A DNA stretch of 64,000 nt, taken from the NCBI GenBank assembly GCA_963697965.1, contig OY969108.1, forward strand, positions 310,001 through 374,000, in the 5' to 3' direction. The first letter of the stretch is position 1; each line of letters begins with the position of its first letter. The position numbers were made by a program, and so were the translations under genes. Below are positions 35,031-41,872 of this stretch, in pieces. A model generated the notes under the pieces. The model saw only the letters and a list, made by a program, of their open reading frames with translations, had not been told where the DNA came from and made no database searches. This DNA is from JAPLJC01 sp963697965 (GTDB lineage Bacteria; Desulfobacterota; Desulfobaccia; Desulfobaccales; 0-14-0-80-60-11).

Positions 35031-35116
35031 GTTTGGGAAGCTCCTCTCAGATACCCGGGGAGAACAGCCCGAGGCTGTCTCCCCCTTGATGCCATTGCCA
35101 AGAAGGGGATCACTTG

Positions 35117-36007
35117 ATGAAAAAATTTTACCGCATCGGCGAAAACCTGAACGTGGTGACCAAGGTCTATGGCCAGGCGATGAAGGATCGCAACGCAAAA
35201 CCCCTCCAGGAGATAGCCCTGAAAGAGGCCGAGGCCGGGGTCGATTTCATCGACGTCAATATCGGCCCGGCCCGCAAGGGGGGAGATGAGTTGATGGCGT
35301 GGCTCGTCAAGGCCATCCAGGAAGTGGTGCCCAACATCCCCCTGGCCCTGGACACCTCCAACATCGCCGCCATGGAGGCTGGCCTCAAGGTCCACAAGGG
35401 CAAGGCCATCATCAACTCCATCATGGCCCGGCCCGAGCGCATGGACGGCATGATGCCCCTGGTGCGAAAATACGACGCCTACATGATCGGTCTGTTGTGG
35501 GGGCCCGAAGGTATGCCCCGGGATGAACACGAACGCGGCATGCTCACCGCTGAAATTCTGGCCAAGGCCGCGGAATACGATATCCCCAACGAGGATATCT
35601 GGTTCGACCCCATCATTGCGCCGCTGAACATCCAGCAAAATCAGCTCATGGCGGGCCTGGAATACATGAAGATGCTCCAGGATATGGCCCCGGGGGCCAA
35701 GTCCACCTGCGGTCTCTCCAATGCCTCCAACGGCGTGCCGGACGAAATCAGGCCCATCATCAACCGGACCCTGGTTATCATGCTGCAGCGCCACGGCATG
35801 GCCTCCGCCATCGTGGATGCCTTTGACGATGATCTGGCCGCAGTGGTAGCCGGCAAGAAGCCCGAAGCCGTGAAAATCGTCCACGATATCATGGACGGCA
35901 AGTCCGTGGATATCCCCTCCATGTCCAAAGAGCTGCAGAACTACGCCAAGACCGCCCGGGTCATCATGGGGCAGGTGCTGTTCTCCGACTCCTGGCTGGA
36001 AATCTAA
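35117..36007 (+). CDS. acsE: Methyltetrahydrofolate:corrinoid iron-sulfur protein methyltransferase
   Basis: A 296-residue pterin-binding TIM barrel (DHPS-like). It moves the N5-methyl group of methyl-H4folate onto Co(I) of the CFeSP. Visible motifs are RIGENLNVVTKVYG, FIDVNIGPARKGGDE, PLALDTSNIAAMEAGL and GLSNASNGVP. I chose ATG 35117 over the adjacent TTG 35114 because AAGGGG lies 10 bp upstream. It is the last gene of the acs operon and is followed by a strong terminator. Confidence 0.95.
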   Translation: MKKFYRIGENLNVVTKVYGQAMKDRNAKPLQEIALKEAEAGVDFIDVNIGPARKGGDELMAWLVKAIQEVVPNIPLALDTSNIAAMEAGLKVHKGKAIINSIMARPERMDGMMPLVRKYDAYMIGLLWGPEGMPRDEHERGMLTAEILAKAAEYDIPNEDIWFDPIIAPLNIQQNQLMAGLEYMKMLQDMAPGAKSTCGLSNASNGVPDEIRPIINRTLVIMLQRHGMASAIVDAFDDDLAAVVAGKKPEAVKIVHDIMDGKSVDIPSMSKELQNYAKTARVIMGQVLFSDSWLEI

Positions 36008-36033
36008 GAATCTTTCTCAGATTGGCAAAACGT

Positions 36034-36065
36034 AGGGGCGGGTTTAAAACCCGCCCCTTGTTTTT
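36034..36065 (+). terminator. Terminator of the acs operon, a GGGGCGGGTTT repeat
   Basis: A perfect 12-bp stem AGGGGCGGGTTT / AAACCCGCCCCT with a one-base loop, followed by TGTTTTTG. It is another copy of the dispersed palindrome and sits 27 bp after the acsE stop. Confidence 0.75.
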
Positions 36066-36144
36066 GTTGGCGCCGGCGCAGGCGTCTCGCCTGTGCTCTT
36101 AATACCCAAATATTTTTTGGTACGGCCTATCCCTGCCAGAGATT

Positions 36145-36378
36145 TCACTTTTTGTCCAAGGTCCGATGATATTCCTTAGTGCTCAAATTCAAGTCCCTCA
36201 GGATCTTGCGTAACAGGGGCCTGACAATAACCTCAGACCCGTGATCGGGAACCACCACGGTTCGCCCCGACTCATGGCGGAAAACGTTGTGACTGCCTTC
36301 ACACCGGACCCATTGAAGGCCCTTGGCTAACAATACTCTCTTTAGGTCCCGGTACGGCACCAACCTTAGCCTGGTCAC
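36145..36378 (-). CDS. hicA: HicA-family toxin (mRNA interferase)
   Basis: A 77-residue double-stranded-RNA-binding-like toxin: YRDLKRVLLAKGLQWVRCEG, then the catalytic GSHNVFRH with its conserved His and VVVPDHGSEVIVRPLLRKIL. It would cleave mRNA when free of antitoxin. The start overlaps the hicB stop by 4 bp (ATGA). Confidence 0.9.
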   Translation of the reverse strand: MTRLRLVPYRDLKRVLLAKGLQWVRCEGSHNVFRHESGRTVVVPDHGSEVIVRPLLRKILRDLNLSTKEYHRTLDKK

Positions 36379-36593
36379 GCCTGGACCTCAAGCTGCCACG
36401 TCCCAACAAAAGAGGGCAAAGGCTCCTCTGTTATTCCGGTGTTGAGATAAGCCTTGATGGCTTCCCGCATGTTGGCCTCCAACGAGGCGATATCGGGGGC
36501 CTGAGAGTAGCAGCCCGGCAGTTCCACCACTTCGCCGACTAGCCAGCCGCTTTCCGGGTCTTTTTCGATGACCACAGTGAAGGTCTTTTTCAC
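36375..36593 (-). CDS. hicB: HicB-family antitoxin (short form)
   Basis: A 72-residue HicB fold (VKKTFTVVIEKDPESGWLVG, VVELPGCYSQAPDIASLEAN, EAIKAYL). The GTG start at 36593 follows GGGAGA; earlier in-frame codons run into the polymerase end and look non-coding. It lacks the C-terminal DNA-binding domain of long HicB proteins, so autoregulation may differ. It precedes hicA in the operon (hicBA order). Confidence 0.87.
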   Translation of the reverse strand: MKKTFTVVIEKDPESGWLVGEVVELPGCYSQAPDIASLEANMREAIKAYLNTGITEEPLPSFVGTWQLEVQA

Positions 36594-36664
36594 GATACTT
36601 CTCCCGATGGACGTACGAATTTTCTTATAATATAATACCCCTCCTTTGAAAAGCCACGGGAAAG

Positions 36665-38806
36665 TCAAATGGCAGGGGGCTGGGCGGCATATACCGTCAT
36701 AATTTCCTCGATAGCCCTCTCCAGCAGCTCCAGGTAATGCTCCGCGTCGTAACCGTCGAGGGTTTCCAGGAACGGGGCGGCCTGGATGCGGCACTCCTTG
36801 GGACCTCCCTTCTTTTCGGCGTGGACGTAGCGCACCTGCTCTCCCGGCAGCAGGTGAATTCCGGCGGCCTCCAGTTGCCGGGCCGCCAGGGCGGTGGGGG
36901 TGTCCACCTTATAGTCCGCCAGCGGTTGCGGCAGCACCCGGGTGATCACCAGGTCCCGGGGCTTAACGCTTCCCTCCCGCAGGCGCTGGCGGAAGCCCTC
37001 GGCCATCGCCTCCAGTTCGGGTCTCAGGGCCGCCAGCTCCCGGGCCGTCCCGGCCCCGGCCATCCTGGCCAACAAATCTTCCTGGGCCCGGCGCACCAAA
37101 GGCGGCGTGTCCCGGCGCCGGCAGGCCAGGCCTCGCACCTTGAGGGAGCCGTCCTCGAAGACCCCGAAATAGCGGGTGGCCACCGGCCTTTTCGGGTCCT
37201 GCCGGGAAGGCATGAAGCAAAGCCAGCGGTACACCCCTGCCAGCGCCAGCTTGACCCCGGTGGCCGCGGTAATTTTATGGCACAATTTTTCCAATTCCGC
37301 CTGATACCGATTCGTATTCAAAAAGTCATTGGGGATAGCCGCAGGTTTAAAAATCCCCCTAAATCCCCCTTTTCCAAAGGGAGACTTTTTAACCCCCCCT
37401 TTCCGAAAGGGGGGCAGGGGGGATTGCCATTCCCGGAGTTGCAACATTTGTGGTCCATGAACGCGCACAGGCGAGACGCCTGTGCCACCAAAAGAAAGGT
37501 CATTTTCTCGCAATTCGGTATCAGTACCCCCATCTTTTTGCAGCCACAGACAGTCGGTGAGGCCGTGGAGCACCCTGAAGCCCGCGGCCTCGCTGATCTC
37601 CTTGGCGGTGAGCAGCTTGTCCCGGCCATGGGCGGTCACCGCCTCGTGGGCCTCTATCTTGCCGAAGCGGGCGTTCTTGTAGCCCAGGTAGCCGAAACAG
37701 GTGACCAGCATCCACTTCAAGGCAGTCTGGCGCTCCCGGTAAGGGGCCGCCGCCTCACCCCCAACCTCCCGGGCCCGGGCCTTGAGTTGCTCCCGGAGGG
37801 CCAGGATGGGCCGCAAGGTCCTGGGCACCAGCCCCTCACGGCGTCGGCAGAGATGGTAGCCCGCCTCCGGGACGGGAGAGGGGGGAGGGGGTAAGGGCCC
37901 TCGGCCCTTAGCCTCATCCCCCAGATCAATTGCCCCCGCGCAGCAGGGGCAGTTCACCGTCTCCGGGGAGATGTTATGCCGCGCCATGATGGTGGGGTAC
38001 ATGGAGGCGAAATCGACTTCGGCCACGTTGAAGTAAAGGCCCGGCGGGGGCATGAAGCTGAGGCCGCCCTTGTCGATGGTGAGCAGTTGCCCCGCGGTCT
38101 TGAAGCCTTCCGGTTCGCCTTTGCGCCAGGGGATGAGGATGCCGTCGGCCAGGGCCCGGGACAGTTGCATGGAGGTGATCAGGGTCCCGGGGGAGGCCCG
38201 GGCCGCCCGCTGCAGGGGCATCTGGCCGATGCGGCTGATTTGCCTGAGTCCCGCCAGGCCGGACTCCCGATAGTAGAAGGAATTGCGCCGGTCCAGGTGC
38301 CAGCGGCCGTAAAAAGGGACGGCGGCGCCCTGGTAGACGATGCGGCCATAGGAGAAATAGCTGCGCGGCGCCCCGAACTTGCGGTCCACGGGGCCGCGCT
38401 CCCGGTCCAGGGGCAGGGGCGTCCCGGTTTCCCGGCTCCAGCGGCTGAGGGTGGGAATGATCGTTTCGTCCCCGCCATCGCTCAACACCAGGTCCGGGTC
38501 GAGGCGCGTCAGTAGGCGGGCCAGCTCATTCAGCAGCCCGGGGCGGTCCGGGGCTGTTAGCTCCAGTGTCCGGCCCTCCCAGCCCAGGGCCAGGCCGTTC
38601 CCCGCGTCCAGGGAGATGAGGGGGTCCCGGGTGAGGCTCAGGGTCAGGGTGGTGAGGAAGGGCGGCGGGGAGAACTCCAGGGCAAAGGCCTCCTCCAGGG
38701 GGTCGAGCCGCCGGAGCCTCCCCCCCCCCCGGCCTCCAGATGATACCAGGCGCAGGGATAAAGGCGGCGGGCGTACAGGTAGTAGCTGGCCACGTCCAGG
38801 TCGCAA
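36665..38806 (-). CDS. Divergent family-B DNA polymerase, main (C-terminal) part
   Basis: The polymerase core is clear. Motif A is VDFASMYPTIMARHN (about residues 262-276 of this frame), motif B is LKWMLVTCFGYLGYKNARFG (about 363-382), motif C is HGLTDCLWLQ (about 414), and a KRPVATRYFG...RRDTPPLV thumb motif follows. Motif C has Leu in place of the first Asp of the usual GDTDS but keeps the second. The exonuclease region (PPFLTTLTLSLTRDP; DPDLVLSDGGDETII) lacks the normal DxE and NxxxFD residues. Residues of roughly 439-487 are an in-frame repeat insertion. The true N-terminus is in another frame (see 38644-39132), reached across a G11 tract. It lies downstream of lexA and a RecA-like gene. 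Confidence 0.85.
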   Translation of the reverse strand: MRPGRGQLLPVRPPPLSLRLVSSGGRGGGRLRRLDPLEEAFALEFSPPPFLTTLTLSLTRDPLISLDAGNGLALGWEGRTLELTAPDRPGLLNELARLLTRLDPDLVLSDGGDETIIPTLSRWSRETGTPLPLDRERGPVDRKFGAPRSYFSYGRIVYQGAAVPFYGRWHLDRRNSFYYRESGLAGLRQISRIGQMPLQRAARASPGTLITSMQLSRALADGILIPWRKGEPEGFKTAGQLLTIDKGGLSFMPPPGLYFNVAEVDFASMYPTIMARHNISPETVNCPCCAGAIDLGDEAKGRGPLPPPPSPVPEAGYHLCRRREGLVPRTLRPILALREQLKARAREVGGEAAAPYRERQTALKWMLVTCFGYLGYKNARFGKIEAHEAVTAHGRDKLLTAKEISEAAGFRVLHGLTDCLWLQKDGGTDTELRENDLSFGGTGVSPVRVHGPQMLQLREWQSPLPPFRKGGVKKSPFGKGGFRGIFKPAAIPNDFLNTNRYQAELEKLCHKITAATGVKLALAGVYRWLCFMPSRQDPKRPVATRYFGVFEDGSLKVRGLACRRRDTPPLVRRAQEDLLARMAGAGTARELAALRPELEAMAEGFRQRLREGSVKPRDLVITRVLPQPLADYKVDTPTALAARQLEAAGIHLLPGEQVRYVHAEKKGGPKECRIQAAPFLETLDGYDAEHYLELLERAIEEIMTVYAAQPPAI
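37348..37490. repeat. Two dispersed repeats inserted in frame in the polymerase gene
   Basis: The segment holds the CCCCCTAAATCCCCC/AAAGGG repeat with a second CCCCCC...GGGGGG arm pair (37348-37425), and the palindrome GCACAGGCGAGACGCCTGTGC (37465-37485). The polymerase frame stays open across both, adding about 48 residues (for example TGVSPVRVHGP and KKSPFGKGGFRGI). Flanking protein sequence resumes normal family-B features on both sides. Confidence 0.8.
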
Positions 38807-39132
38807 TTATAGCACTCCACCTCCGCCGGCAGCGTCCCCAGCCAGTGCCGGAGTCGAAAGAGCAGGCCGTAAGCCCGGGCCTCCAAGGCCAATACCGGAA
38901 TCTCCTCGCCGGTCCACAGGTCCCGGCCCCGGGACGGATAAGAACGGGAGAGCCAACCCCGGCTTTGCAGGGTGCGAGCCAGGGCGCGGAGGCGTGCCGG
39001 CGGCCCCTCGAGATAGAAGCAGTAGGGAAAATCATCCTCCAGGCGCAAGCGCTCCCCGGTGTCCGTGATGAACCACAACACCAGACGGTTGCCCAGGGGA
39101 TAGAGATCGAACAGCCAGCCGTTGGTTTCCAT
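38644..39132 (-). CDS. Divergent family-B DNA polymerase, N-terminal part (frameshifted)
   Basis: It starts METNGWLFDLYPLGNRLVLW and continues through RLRLEDDFPYCFYLEG and SYYLYARRLYPCAWYHLEA, a typical family-B N-terminal domain. At the C11 run on the plus strand (38720-38730), which is G11 in the coding sense, the frame slips. From there the downstream frame (LDPLEEAFALEFSPPP) is the natural continuation. The joined product would be about 818 residues, near the normal size of bacterial PolB. The frame beyond the tract here is nonsense (Pro/Arg/Ser). Confidence 0.8.
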   Translation of the reverse strand: METNGWLFDLYPLGNRLVLWFITDTGERLRLEDDFPYCFYLEGPPARLRALARTLQSRGWLSRSYPSRGRDLWTGEEIPVLALEARAYGLLFRLRHWLGTLPAEVECYNCDLDVASYYLYARRLYPCAWYHLEAGGGGGSGGSTPWRRPLPWSSPRRPSSPP

Positions 39133-39407
39133 GAGCCAGTAGCCAGTAGTCAGTGAGCAGTGAGCAGTAAGCAGTGAGCAGCAAAATTCTGGGGTGGGGG
39201 GCTTGGCTCGCGGGTCGCCCTGCCGAAAACGGAAAACAGGAAACAGAAAACAGGAAATTAGGTACTTAAGAGTCAGTATTCAGTATTCCTCTGCTTATCA
39301 CTGGGCGCCAGGTCCTTAAGACATTTAGCCGGGGAGGGCGAGCCTGCGGCACTCCTTCCCCGGCTTATAAAAAGTGGCAGAGGTCTCAGGCCTTGATGGG
39401 GCCGCGC
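39133..39407. repeat. Tandem AGTGAGC and AAACAGGA repeats
   Basis: Between the polymerase start and the next gene lie degenerate tandem units AGCAGTGAGCAGTAAGCAGT (39150-39185) and ACAGGAAACAGAAAACAGGA (39236-39256). No gene is supported. Similar tracts occur at 60155-60235 and 52626-52700. Confidence 0.65.
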
Positions 39408-39686
39408 CTAGATTTCCTTCACCTCCCGGTCCCGGCGCGTGAGCATCCTCAAGTGCTCCTCCAAGGCGCTGAGGGCCTTCTGATGCTCCAGGAGCATGGA
39501 CAGCAGCATGGACTCCAGGGGCCAGGGATTGGCGGCGTAGACCCCGGCCTGGAGGTGCAGCCGGGCCAGTTCAAAGAGGCGATCGAACTGCTCCTGGTCA
39601 TGCCGGCGCAGGGCCCGGCGGAACTTCTGCCAGCGGCCGCGCTCCTCCTCCCAGACGTGGCTGTATGGTAAAACCGTGCGTCCCAT
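39408..39686 (-). CDS. Unknown small protein in the lexA-polymerase cluster
   Basis: A 92-residue, largely helical protein rich in Arg, Glu and Leu (EEERGRWQKFRRALRRHDQE, FDRLFELARLHLQAGVYAAN, LRMLTRRDREVKEI). No known family. The ATG at 39686 has only a weak ribosome site, and seven heptamer repeats lie just upstream. Its position in the cluster suggests a partner of the polymerase, by context only. Confidence 0.7.
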   Translation of the reverse strand: MGRTVLPYSHVWEEERGRWQKFRRALRRHDQEQFDRLFELARLHLQAGVYAANPWPLESMLLSMLLEHQKALSALEEHLRMLTRRDREVKEI

Positions 39687-39693
39687 GTCCCAA

Positions 39694-39742
39694 AAAGTTC
39701 AAAGTTCAAAGTTCAAAGTTCAAAGTTCAAGGTTCAAGGTTA
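39694..39742. repeat. Heptamer tandem repeat (AAAGTTC)n
   Basis: Five perfect AAAGTTC units and two AAGGTT[C/A] variants, 8 to 56 bp upstream of the gene at 39408-39686. It is a candidate for slippage-driven variation of promoter or ribosome-site spacing. Confidence 0.85.
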
Positions 39743-39814
39743 AAAAAATGGCCAGCGGCACTTTTCATAATTTGTGGGTGGGCCAAAGTCCCATGAGAAC
39801 CTGCTCACTGTTTA

Positions 39815-40018
39815 CTACCCCAACAGCAGCAGGAGCACGCCGACGGCCAGGATCAGCGCCCCGCTAACCAGGAATTTCAAGATTTCCTGGAGATAGACCC
39901 CGGCATCCTCCGGGAGATCCAAGGCTTGCCACCATTGTCCGCAGCGGGCGGTAAATCCCAGCCGGGGCTGCAGGTACCGGCATTCAGGTAGAAATACGTC
40001 CATTTTCAAGTCTCCCAT
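39815..40018 (-). CDS. Small tail-anchored membrane protein
   Basis: A 67-residue protein. The soluble N-terminal 47 residues include FLPECRYLQPRLGFTARCGQ, then one C-terminal membrane helix (FLVSGALILAVGVLLLLLG). It overlaps the RecA-like gene upstream by 35 bp, so the two are probably co-translated. LexA-controlled small membrane proteins often block cell division, which is an analogy and not evidence. Confidence 0.6.
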   Translation of the reverse strand: MGDLKMDVFLPECRYLQPRLGFTARCGQWWQALDLPEDAGVYLQEILKFLVSGALILAVGVLLLLLG

Positions 40019-40661
40019 TTTGGAGTCCGCAGGGGGTAACAGGGGGGAGCCGGCGGCTCTCCCCCCGGCCCGCCGCCGGACTTTCCATTTCCACGAAGTA
40101 GTCGAGCAGCGGCGCCAGCAGCTTCCCGAAGTGGCGGTTGTCGGCCTCCTTGGGCAACAGGGGTTGCAGCAGCAGGAGGGCGGCCTGGGACTTGATCCGG
40201 CCCAGGAGTTGCGTCAGTTCTTGAAAGAGGCGGCGCCGTTCCGGGAGCGGCACCTGTTCGTCGTAGAACAGGCTCACCGGTCCCAGGAGCAGGACCAGGC
40301 AGCCGGGCGACAGGACGGGCGGCAGAATCTCCCGCAGCAGGCGCACCAGTTGGTGGCAGGTAAAGGCGCGGGTTACCCTTACCTGCGCCAGGACTTCCCG
40401 GGGCACCAGGCCCAGGGTCCGAGCCTCCCGCACCAGGGCATAGGGATCGGCAAGGTTGGCGGCGTCCACCAGCAGCACCGGTGCACCGCGGGCCGCGCCC
40501 CAGGCGGCCGCAGCCGCGGCCAGGGGACGCAGTTGCCCGCCCCAGAGCAGAATCCCCCGTCCCGGCTTCAGGGGCGCCAGGCAACGGTCCAGGGCGGTCT
40601 GCCGGCCAGGCGGCCCCGAGGGCGCCGGGCGCTGCTCAAAATTTCCTGTTGGCCTTTCCAT
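39984..40661 (-). CDS. RecA-superfamily / ImuA-like protein with degenerate P-loop
   Basis: A 225-residue protein. The core (GRGILLWGGQLRPLAAAAAA, VLLVDAANLADPYALVREAR, LGLVPREVLAQVRVTRAFT, LVLLLGPVSLFYDEQVP) follows the RecA/ImuA/Rad55 fold, with the sheet strands in order. The Walker A position reads GGQLRPLA, without the GKT that binds ATP. The ATG at 40661 follows lexA by 92 bp. By position and fold it resembles ImuA of the imuA-imuB-dnaE2 mutasome. Other RecA-like regulators are possible. Confidence 0.65.
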   Translation of the reverse strand: MERPTGNFEQRPAPSGPPGRQTALDRCLAPLKPGRGILLWGGQLRPLAAAAAAWGAARGAPVLLVDAANLADPYALVREARTLGLVPREVLAQVRVTRAFTCHQLVRLLREILPPVLSPGCLVLLLGPVSLFYDEQVPLPERRRLFQELTQLLGRIKSQAALLLLQPLLPKEADNRHFGKLLAPLLDYFVEMESPAAGRGESRRLPPVTPCGLQNGRLENGRIST

Positions 40662-40753
40662 AATTCCTGAGCCTGTGTTGCAGCCGCAACGAAATTTTCC
40701 GGGTAGGGTCGGTAAACCCGCCCCTACGGGCCCGGCGAGACGCCCGTGCTGCC

Positions 40754-41374
40754 TTAGCTGCGCCGGCCCTCCAGGTTGCGATAGACCCCCACCACCTTGC
40801 CCAGAATCCTGACTTCGGCGGTCTCCGCCGAAGTGAGGCGCAGGGGGGTGAACTCGGGGTTGTCGCCCTTGAGGACCAGGCCGCCAGCCTCCTCGTAGAC
40901 CCGCTTCAGGGTGGCTTCGTCGTCGATGAGCACCACCGCGATCTCGCCCCGGCCCACCTGGGACTGGACCCGCACCATCACCAGATCGCCGGGCAGGAGC
41001 AAGGGAGCCATGGATTCGCCGGCCACCCGCAGGAGAAAGACCTCCTCGTCCCGGACCCAGGAGCGAGGCAAAGGCAGGGTGTCCTCTATGTTTTCGGCGG
41101 CCAACATGGGTTGGCCGGCGGCGATCCTCCCCAGCAGCGGCGCCTCCACTACCCGCGAGCTGGAGCGGGCCGCCAGGACCAGCCCCCGGGAGCGCCCCGG
41201 CTCCCGGTGGAGCTGGCCCTTGCGCTTCAGGGCTGCCAGGTGGTCCGCCGCCGCCCGCGGCTGGATACTGAAGGCGGCCGCCGTCTCCCGCACCGTGGGG
41301 GGATAGCCGTGGCTGGCGCAAAACTTCTCGACAAACCCCAGCACCGCCTGCTGTTTTTCGGTCAAGAGCTTCAT
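40754..41374 (-). CDS. lexA: LexA-family SOS repressor
   Basis: A 206-residue repressor. The N-terminal winged helix starts LTEKQQAVLGFVEKFCASHG with the recognition helix near TVRETAAAFSIQ. The autocleavage site is Ala-Gly in GRIAAGQPM, and the catalytic Ser-Lys pair is in VAGESMAP and EATLKRVY. RecA filaments trigger its self-cleavage after DNA damage. Promoter spacing leaves no room for a ribosome site, so the mRNA looks leaderless. A perfect 9-bp inverted repeat over the promoter may be its operator. Confidence 0.93.
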   Translation of the reverse strand: MKLLTEKQQAVLGFVEKFCASHGYPPTVRETAAAFSIQPRAAADHLAALKRKGQLHREPGRSRGLVLAARSSSRVVEAPLLGRIAAGQPMLAAENIEDTLPLPRSWVRDEEVFLLRVAGESMAPLLLPGDLVMVRVQSQVGRGEIAVVLIDDEATLKRVYEEAGGLVLKGDNPEFTPLRLTSAETAEVRILGKVVGVYRNLEGRRS

Positions 41375-41380
41375 GAGCTT

Positions 41381-41420
41381 AAAATACTATCCAAATGTAT
41401 ACTTGTCAAGCGGATAGTAT
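41381..41420 (-). promoter_or_regulatory. lexA promoter with inverted-repeat operator
   Basis: On the minus strand TTGACA (41409-41404) and TATTTT (41386-41381) are exactly 17 bp apart. Perfect arms ATACTATCC (41384-41392) and GGATAGTAT (41412-41420) straddle the promoter, one over the -10 and one just upstream of the -35. The start site would fall at the lexA ATG. Confidence 0.65.
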
Positions 41421-41872
41421 AAGTTATTCTTCATAATCTAAAATACCAGGGGCGTGGGGCGCCGGGGAAGGCGGGCCCCCAATCCGGGGGCAAACCTGCC
41501 CTGGCGCCAGCGATGCGGTGCAGCCCGGGGGAACCGGGAAGATAAGCCAGGCAGGTCAAGACTGAGGAGTGTCCGGCAAGGTTTTGGCTAATCTGCGGTG
41601 TAATCTAGGCTGCCAAATCTTCTTTTATTAACTTATGGAGCTCTCTTGCTTTTTCCCCTCTCCACCATTGGGGGAGAGGGAAATAGCTTGTAAATTCCAC
41701 TGATTGATTAGTTAGTGGGCATCTTTTACGCAGGCTAAAGCCTGCGGCTGCCAAAGTGCAATTAAGGCCGGCCTCTGGCCGGAGAACCTTAAGGCCGGGG
41801 AGGGCGCCCCAGTGGCACAGGCCTCCTGCCTGTGGACCTGCCCGGGCGGGGAAACCCCGCCCCTACGCCCGG
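41421..41872. other. Repeat-filled intergenic region
   Basis: No gene. It holds a solo end of the MITE (41565-41690), the palindromes GGCACAGGCCTCCTGCC near 41814 and GGGGCGGGGAAACCCCGCCC near 41851 and a CAGGCTAAAGCCTG palindrome near 41731. Confidence 0.6.
41565..41690. mobile_element. MITE-like element, solo end (copy 3)
   Basis: It begins AGGAGTGTCCGGCA (13 of 14 positions of the terminal repeat) and matches the inverted right end of copies 1 and 2: GCTAATCTGC, CCAAATCTTCTTT, TTAACTTATGGAG and the CTCTCC/GGGGGAGAGGG arms. It then ends without the other half, so it is truncated. Confidence 0.75.

Noticed and set aside
39694..39742. CRISPR-like array
   Set aside because: The units are contiguous 7-mers without spacers; no array or cas gene exists in the window.
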